The notes under the pieces are model-generated. The model did no database searches, was not told the origin of the DNA, and worked only from the letters and a program-made list of their open reading frames with translations. The position numbers and the translations under genes are program-made. From Reyranella sp. (lineage in GTDB: Bacteria > Pseudomonadota > Alphaproteobacteria > Reyranellales > Reyranellaceae), in contig JADHLS010000072.1 in the NCBI GenBank assembly GCA_016780605.1, forward strand, positions 1 through 11,856: 11,856 bases of DNA, written 5' to 3'. This document shows positions 7,180 to 11,856 of this stretch, piece by piece (position 1 is the first letter of the stretch; every line of letters starts with the position of its first letter).

Positions 7180-8799
7180 ATGAAGAAGCGCGACTTCCTG
7201 AAATTGTCGTCCGCGGCGACAGCCGGCCTGGCGTTTGGCGCCGCGGCAGCGCCGAGTGCTCATGCGCAGTCGACGGCGGGAACGCTTCGGGTGGCGATGA
7301 CAGCTGCGGATATCCCGCTGACGACGGGCCAGCCCAACCAGGGCGCCGAAGGTGTCCGCTTTATGGGCATCACCGTCTACGACGGACTGACGCGCTGGGA
7401 CCTGTCGCGAGGCGACGTCGCCGCCAAGATCGTTCCCGACCTGGCCGAAAGCTGGTCGATCTCGCCGGCGGACAAGCGGGTCTGGACCCTCAAGCTCAGG
7501 CGCGGTGTGCGCTTCCACGACGGTTCGGACTTCAATGCCGATGCGGTCGTCTGGAACCTCGAAAAGCTCCTGAACCGCAACGCGCCGCAATTCGACGCGA
7601 ACCAAGCGGCTCAGGGCGGCCTCTACACCGGAGGCATCGCATCGTGGCGCAAGCTCGACGACTACACCATCGAGCTCACCACCAAGGTGATCGACGCCGT
7701 GCTGCCCTACTCGCTCGCCAGCGTGTTCATGTCGAGCCCGGCGCAGTTCGAGAAGGTGGGGCGCGACTGGAACAAGTTCGCCGAGCAGCCATCTGGCACG
7801 GGGCCGTGGAAGCTCGTCGCGTTCGTGCCGCGCGAGCGCGCCGAGCTGGTGCGCAATCCCGACCATTGGGACAAGGCGCGGATTCCCAAATGCGAGCGCC
7901 TGATCCTGCTGCCGATCCCCGACGCCAACACCCGGATCGCGGCCCTGCTGGCGGGTCGCGTCGACTGGGTCGAGGCGCCGCCGCCCGACGTGATCGCGCG
8001 CCTGAAGCAGCAGAAGATGCAGATCGTCACCAATCTCTATCCGCATGTGTGGCCCTACATGGTGAGCTTCGAGGAAGGATCGCCCTTCCGCGATATCCGC
8101 GTGCGCAAGGCCGCCAACATGGCGATCGATCGCCAGGGGCTGGTCACGCTGCTGGGCGGGCTGGCGGCGCCGGCCAAAGGGATGGTCAATCCCGGTCATC
8201 CCTGGTTCGGCAATCCGAAGACGGACCTCGGCTACAATCCCGACGCCGCCAAGAAGCTGCTCGCCGAGGCGGGCTATGGCGAGAAGAACCCGGTCAAGGT
8301 GAAGATCATCATCTCGCCGTCAGGCTCCGGGCAGATGCAGCCTCTGCCGATGAACGAGTTCATCAAGGAGAACATGCGCAGCGTCGGTATAGACGTCGAG
8401 TTCGAGGTCATCGACTGGGAAGCGGTGAGGAACCGGCGACGCGTCGGCGCGTCGGCGCCGGAAAACAAGGGCCGGCACGGCATCAACAATTCCTGGGCCT
8501 ACTGGGATCCCGACATCGGCCTGATCGGGCCGGGCTCGACCTTCATGAAGGCGAGCGGCTTCAACTGGGGCGGCTATTCCAACCCCAAGGCCGAGGAACT
8601 CGCCAAGGCCGCCAAGGAGGAGCTCGATCCCGAGAAGCAGGACAAGCTCCTGGCGCAGCTTCACGAGATCCTGGTCGAGGATGCCGCCTGGGTCTGGATC
8701 GTGCATGACCTCAATCCGCGGGCCCTCGCACCCAACGTGCAAGGCTTCGTCCAGGCTCAGAGCTGGCTGCAGGATTTGACGCCGGTCACGGTGAGCTGA
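7180..8799 (+). CDS. ABC transporter solute-binding protein, family 5 (Tat-like signal)
   Basis: A 539-residue family-5 solute-binding protein, clearly paralogous to the divergent neighbour. They share MTAAD(I/V)PLTTGQ, FHDGSDFNADAVVWN, SSPAQ(F/W)EKVGRDWNKFA, SGTGPWKL and GSGQMQPLPMNE, and similar C-terminal ends. The N-terminus MKKRDFLKLSSA resembles a Tat signal with Lys-Arg in place of Arg-Arg, followed by an Ala-rich core ending AHA before Q30. The mature proteins therefore both begin near residue 30. The two differ most in the ligand-binding lobe between about residues 430 and 490, which suggests different ligands. ATG 7180 follows GGGATCC, a weak ribosome binding site. No membrane permease is nearby. 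The ligand is unknown. The gene converges on the tRNA-Gln gene, 12 bp away. Confidence 0.93.
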   Translation: MKKRDFLKLSSAATAGLAFGAAAAPSAHAQSTAGTLRVAMTAADIPLTTGQPNQGAEGVRFMGITVYDGLTRWDLSRGDVAAKIVPDLAESWSISPADKRVWTLKLRRGVRFHDGSDFNADAVVWNLEKLLNRNAPQFDANQAAQGGLYTGGIASWRKLDDYTIELTTKVIDAVLPYSLASVFMSSPAQFEKVGRDWNKFAEQPSGTGPWKLVAFVPRERAELVRNPDHWDKARIPKCERLILLPIPDANTRIAALLAGRVDWVEAPPPDVIARLKQQKMQIVTNLYPHVWPYMVSFEEGSPFRDIRVRKAANMAIDRQGLVTLLGGLAAPAKGMVNPGHPWFGNPKTDLGYNPDAAKKLLAEAGYGEKNPVKVKIIISPSGSGQMQPLPMNEFIKENMRSVGIDVEFEVIDWEAVRNRRRVGASAPENKGRHGINNSWAYWDPDIGLIGPGSTFMKASGFNWGGYSNPKAEELAKAAKEELDPEKQDKLLAQLHEILVEDAAWVWIVHDLNPRALAPNVQGFVQAQSWLQDLTPVTVS

Positions 8800-8811
8800 G
8801 GCAGCGGTGAA

Positions 8812-8886
8812 TGGCTGGGGCGCCAGGATTCGAACCTGGGAATGGAGGAATCAAAATCCTCTGCCTTACCACTTGGCTACGCCCCA
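8812..8886 (-). tRNA. tRNA-Gln (anticodon UUG), CCA encoded
   Basis: Read on the minus strand, the cloverleaf has a 7-bp acceptor stem, TGGGGCG (8886-8880) with CGCCCCA (8822-8816). The anticodon stem is GAGGA/TCCTC around the loop TTTTGAT, giving anticodon TTG (UUG). The T-loop is GGTTCGAATCC. The discriminator base is G (8815) and CCA is encoded at 8814-8812. The 75 bases form a complete tRNA and no intron or truncation is seen. Confidence 0.96.
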
Positions 8887-8943
8887 ACAGGGCCGGGAAC
8901 ATAGAGGCTTGAGCTAGTCGCGCAACCCCCAGCTCGCCGAGGG

Positions 8944-9459
8944 CTACGCCGCCTGCAGGGCCTTCTTCAAAAGCTCGCCATGCACGAAGGCGCCGTCGGC
9001 GTAGAGCAGGGCGTGGGCCTGGGGATCGAGCGTGATGTCGATGATCTCGCCGATATAGACGGTGTGGGTGCCGGCCTTGACCTCGGTCACCAGCTTGCAG
9101 TCGAACGACACCGGGCAGCCCTTCAGCACCGGCGCGCCGGTGCTGAGCGTCGACCACTCGCCCATGTCGACGAAGCGATCGTCGCCTTCCACGCCGTCCA
9201 TGCCGGCGAAGCGCTCGGCGATCTTGCGATGCTGGGGCGCCAGCACGTTGACGCAGAAGAAGCCCGCCTCGCCGATCGTATCGTGGGCGGAGGCCGACTT
9301 GTTGACGCAGACCAGGATCTGCGGCGGTTCGGCCGAAACCGAGCACACGGCCGTGGCCGTGAGCCCGCCGCGCAGGTCGCGGTGACGGGTCGTGATCAGG
9401 GTGACGCTGGCCGCGAGGTGGCGCATGCCCCTCTTGAAGGCAGTGGCATCGACGCTCAT
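8944..9459 (-). CDS. Flavin reductase-like FMN-binding split-barrel protein
   Basis: A 171-residue protein of the flavin reductase domain family (HpaC/RutF-like NAD(P)H:flavin oxidoreductases). Visible family features are the early RHLAASVTLITT strand, GGLTATAVCSVSAEPPQILVCVN, the SASAHDTI segment, FFCVNVLAPQH and a C-terminal HGELLKK. Such proteins supply reduced FMN to a two-component monooxygenase, or are flavin-dependent themselves; no oxygenase partner is encoded here, so the role stays open. It is probably cytoplasmic and has no signal peptide. The start ATG 9459 lacks a strong ribosome binding site; an internal ATG (residue 12) has AAGAGGGG only one base upstream, which is too close. 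The stop lies 57 bp upstream of the tRNA-Gln gene, so the two could share a transcript. Confidence 0.88.
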   Translation of the reverse strand: MSVDATAFKRGMRHLAASVTLITTRHRDLRGGLTATAVCSVSAEPPQILVCVNKSASAHDTIGEAGFFCVNVLAPQHRKIAERFAGMDGVEGDDRFVDMGEWSTLSTGAPVLKGCPVSFDCKLVTEVKAGTHTVYIGEIIDITLDPQAHALLYADGAFVHGELLKKALQAA

Positions 9460-9658
9460 GGGTACGACTCTAGGGCAGTGCGACCACTGGCCGCCACCGG
9501 AAACGGATAGGAAACGACTTGGCCTAACCGCCCGGCCGGCCAGCGAAATCGGGCGAAAATGCAGCCCGCGCGCAGCATCGCAATAGTCATAAAACCTTCA
9601 CCAGACTGTCGTTCTTTGCGGTTGCCCGGTGTTTCATGGTCGCTACGGTCCACCCTGC

Positions 9659-10513
9659 ATGGCGCCCTTCGACACCGGTCTTGCCCCCACGACAGCGCCC
9701 GATGTCGCGCTGCGTCACATCGTGGGCGACTGCCATGCCGACCTTCGCAAGTACCGGGCCATGGTGCTGCAAAACCGCCGGCCGATCGGAATCCACCAGA
9801 CGCGCGTGGCCCTGCGCCGGCTGCGCGCCGCTTTCGGCCTGTTCCGCCATGCCGTCGACGGCCCGGTGATGCGGGCACTGTCGGCCGAGGCCAGGTGGCT
9901 GGCCGGCGAATGCGCGCCGGCGCGCGACCTGCACGTCTTCCTCACCGAGACCGTCGAGGAGGTCCCGCCGATCGTGCAGCGGGTCGCTCGGCGGCTGGCC
10001 GACACCCACCTGCAGCGCGCCCGCGCCGCCCTGTCGGGCGCGCGTTACGATGCGTTCGACCGCCAGCTCCATGCCTTCCTCGACCTGTCGCCGGCCGCTC
10101 CGATCGACCGGCTGGACGAGTTCGCCCGCGGCGAGCTCGAGGCCCACCACGACAAGGTCATGCATCGCGGCCGCAAGATCGCTTCGCTCGATTCGCACCG
10201 CCTGCATCGGCTGCGCATCGCCATCAAGAAGCTGCGCTATGCCGCCGAATTCCTCCAGCCGGCCTTTGCCCAGGCGGCAGCCAAGCCCTATATCGAGGCG
10301 ACGGCGCGCCTGCAGGGCGCGCTGGGCGCCCTGAACGACCGCGCGGTCGCCCGCCACATGCTGGCCGACCTCGCCACGGCCGCCCGTCCCACCGAGGACG
10401 TGGCCAAGCCGCTGAAGCGCCTCGCCAAGCAGGCGGAAGCCGGCGAAAAGCGTCGCCGCCGCAAGCTTGAAAAGGCGTGGAAGGTCTTCAAGAAGGCGGA
10501 CAAGTTCTGGTGA
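9659..10513 (+). CDS. CHAD domain protein
   Basis: A 284-residue, largely helical protein with the two conserved basic motifs of CHAD (conserved histidine alpha-helical domain): IHQTRVALRRLRAAF with His46, and LHRLRIAIKKLRYAAEFL with His183. The domain binds polyphosphate, and proteins with it are associated with polyphosphate granules. Here the CHAD domain stands alone, without the CYTH domain often fused to it. The C-terminus is strongly basic (KRRRRK and several Lys pairs), which would favour binding to a polyanion. The start is uncertain: ATG 9659 and an in-frame GTG at 9629 are both without a clear ribosome binding site. It ends 34 bp before the His-rich GTPase gene and is probably co-transcribed with it. 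Confidence 0.87.
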   Translation: MAPFDTGLAPTTAPDVALRHIVGDCHADLRKYRAMVLQNRRPIGIHQTRVALRRLRAAFGLFRHAVDGPVMRALSAEARWLAGECAPARDLHVFLTETVEEVPPIVQRVARRLADTHLQRARAALSGARYDAFDRQLHAFLDLSPAAPIDRLDEFARGELEAHHDKVMHRGRKIASLDSHRLHRLRIAIKKLRYAAEFLQPAFAQAAAKPYIEATARLQGALGALNDRAVARHMLADLATAARPTEDVAKPLKRLAKQAEAGEKRRRRKLEKAWKVFKKADKFW

Positions 10514-10547
10514 CCGTCAGCTGACGGGTTGAAGAGTAGAGAGAGCG

Positions 10548-11711
10548 ATGAGCGACACGCAGACCGCCGCCGAGCAACGCATTCCCGTCACGGTGCTGAC
10601 CGGCTTCCTGGGCAGCGGCAAGACCACGCTGCTGAACAAGCTGCTGCGCCGGCCCGAGCTTGCCGACACGGCAGTGATCATCAACGAGTTCGGCGAGATC
10701 GGGCTCGACCACCTGCTGGTCGAGAAGTCGGACGACGAAGGCATGGTGACCCTGAACTCGGGCTGCCTGTGCTGCACGGTGCGTGGCGATCTGGTGCGCA
10801 CCATGAGCGAGCTGTTCCTGAAGCGCTCGAAGGGCGAGGTGACGCCGTTCAAGCGCATGGTGGTCGAGACGACCGGTCTCGCCGATCCGGCGCCCATCCT
10901 GCACACGCTGATGACGGATCCGCTGCTTGCCTCGCGCTATCGCCTCGATGGCGTCGTAACCACGGTCGACGGCGTCAACGGCACCAGCACGCTCGACAAT
11001 CACGAGGAGGCGGTGAAGCAGGCCGCCGTCGCCGACCGGCTGCTGCTCACCAAGACAGATATCGCCGATGCGCCGAAGCTCTCCGAGCTCAAGGGCCGGC
11101 TGCACCAGCTCAATCCCGGCGCGCCGTTCCATGCCATCTCGGGTGGCGAGATCGACCCCAACGAGATCCTGAACGCGGGCCTCTACAATCCCGACACCAA
11201 GAGCGCCGACGTCAAGCGCTGGCTGCACGAGGAGGCCTACGACCACGGGCACGGCGGCCATCACCATCATCATCACGGCCATGGCCACGATGATCACGGC
11301 CACGATCATGACCATGGGCACGATCATGGCCATGGCGAGCAGGATCCGCACAACGTCAACCGCCATGACGATCGCATCAAGGCGTTCTGCATGACCTTCG
11401 ACGAGCCGATGAGCTGGGCGACGGTGGCGGCGGCGTTCGACGCGCTGGTGACCTATCGCGGTCCCGACCTGTTGCGCATGAAGGGGATTCTGAACGTCAA
11501 GGACACCGACAAGCCCGTCGTGATTCACGGCGTGCAGCACGTCTTCCATCCGCCGGCCACGCTCGACGCCTGGCCCGAGGGCGACGACCGCAAGAGCCGC
11601 GTCGTGTTCATCACCCGCGACATCGCCGAGAGCACCATCCGCAAGGTCTTCGCCTCCTTCTTCGAGGCCGAGAAGAAGGGCTGGAGCGGCGAGCAACAGC
11701 AGCAACAGTAA
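10548..11711 (+). CDS. CobW/COG0523 GTPase with a His-rich metal-binding region
   Basis: A 387-residue G3E-family GTPase. Walker A is GFLGSGKT at residues 19-26, followed by INEFGEIG, the metal-binding GCLCC (Cys73, Cys75, Cys76), ETTGLADP (107-114) and a guanine-specificity motif written TKTD (168-171) instead of NKxD. A His-rich insert with 17 His in 30 residues (233-262, bases 11244-11333) precedes the C-terminal CobW_C domain. The protein ends in five Gln. Members of this group are metal chaperones or insertases for zinc or cobalt; the His-rich stretch fits zinc storage or delivery. A specific role such as CobW in cobalamin synthesis is not supported, as no cob genes are near. AGAGAGAG upstream supports the ATG. 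It lies 34 bp after the CHAD gene. No Zur box is evident. Confidence 0.93.
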   Translation: MSDTQTAAEQRIPVTVLTGFLGSGKTTLLNKLLRRPELADTAVIINEFGEIGLDHLLVEKSDDEGMVTLNSGCLCCTVRGDLVRTMSELFLKRSKGEVTPFKRMVVETTGLADPAPILHTLMTDPLLASRYRLDGVVTTVDGVNGTSTLDNHEEAVKQAAVADRLLLTKTDIADAPKLSELKGRLHQLNPGAPFHAISGGEIDPNEILNAGLYNPDTKSADVKRWLHEEAYDHGHGGHHHHHHGHGHDDHGHDHDHGHDHGHGEQDPHNVNRHDDRIKAFCMTFDEPMSWATVAAAFDALVTYRGPDLLRMKGILNVKDTDKPVVIHGVQHVFHPPATLDAWPEGDDRKSRVVFITRDIAESTIRKVFASFFEAEKKGWSGEQQQQQ

Positions 11712-11720
11712 GTCTTTGCC

Positions 11721-11856
11721 GGGAGCGCGCCACTCCAGTGGCGCTCATGATCTTTTGGACCACGGGCCGGGTCGCGTCTGACGCAACCGACCCGCCCGCT
11801 CATGATCATGAGCGCGCAGGATGCGCGCGGTCCGGAAGAACATGACCATGAGCGCC
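11721..11856. repeat. Cluster of short palindromes downstream of the GTPase gene
   Basis: At least four structures follow one another up to the window edge. GCGCCACT/AGTGGCGC forms an 8-bp stem (11727-11744, loop CC). An imperfect stem pairs 11764-11773 with 11789-11797. An 18-bp perfect palindrome centred on TCATGATCATGA lies at 11797-11814. GCGCGCA/TGCGCGC forms a 7-bp stem (11812-11828, loop GGA). TCATGATC-like linkers recur, and GAGCGCG occurs at 11723 and 11810. The first unit shares GGGAGCGCG with the 2510-2579 repeat. It may terminate the GTPase transcript. The right boundary lies outside the window. Confidence 0.85.

Noticed and set aside
6882..8708. 608-codon plus-strand frame overlapping the second binding protein
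   Set aside because: The product is Arg/Ala-rich frame noise. The overlapping frame starting at 7180 gives a full family-5 binding protein.
8812..8886. tRNA-Gln as an integration site for a mobile element
   Set aside because: No integrase gene and no direct repeat of the tRNA 3' end is found in the window.
10488..11705. 405-codon minus-strand frame opposite the GTPase gene, rich in Val/Met/Ile
   Set aside because: The hydrophobic-looking stretch is the reverse reading of the His-rich codons, not a real membrane segment.

Overview
This is a GC-rich chromosomal window from a Gram-negative bacterium, most likely an alphaproteobacterium (Rhodospirillales or Hyphomicrobiales type). The basis is the codon usage, the style of the genes (DUF1304, DUF488, CHAD, a His-rich CobW-type GTPase, family-5 solute-binding proteins) and a tRNA-Gln with an encoded CCA end. 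The taxon is an inference; no phylogenetic marker is present. I see no transposase, integrase, phage gene, CRISPR array or toxin-antitoxin pair. Most of the window looks like ordinary core or metabolic chromosome, and the unusual content is mainly in the intergenic DNA.

Left block, 1-2510, all on the + strand: a calcineurin-like metallophosphoesterase, a DUF488 protein, a small DUF1304 membrane protein, and a P-loop kinase of the chloramphenicol phosphotransferase-like family. Gaps are short, so this may be one transcription unit. It ends against a convergent flavoprotein gene. The gap between the two stop codons is filled by a perfect 30-bp inverted repeat with a CAT-repeat loop.

Middle block, 2578-5054: a monomeric sarcosine oxidase / N-methyltryptophan oxidase-type amine oxidase (- strand) is divergent from aspartate-semialdehyde dehydrogenase (asd, + strand). 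The shared spacer holds a good sigma70-like promoter pointing at asd and a long GC-rich hairpin in the predicted asd leader. A 389-bp gap (5055-5443) follows, with hairpins and a 9-bp tandem repeat but no credible gene.

Solute-binding block, 5444-8799: two paralogous family-5 ABC solute-binding proteins lie head to head, 122 bp apart, with no permease or ATPase gene visible. One has a Sec-type signal peptide and the other a Tat-like one.

Right block, 8812-11856: tRNA-Gln(UUG) and a flavin reductase-like protein (- strand), then a CHAD-domain protein and a His-rich CobW/COG0523 GTPase (+ strand, probably an operon). The window ends in a cluster of short palindromes that share sequence with the 2510-2579 repeat. 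This suggests a dispersed palindromic repeat family in this genome. I found no clearly new multi-gene system; the repeat family, the asd leader and the divergent binding-protein pair are the best leads.
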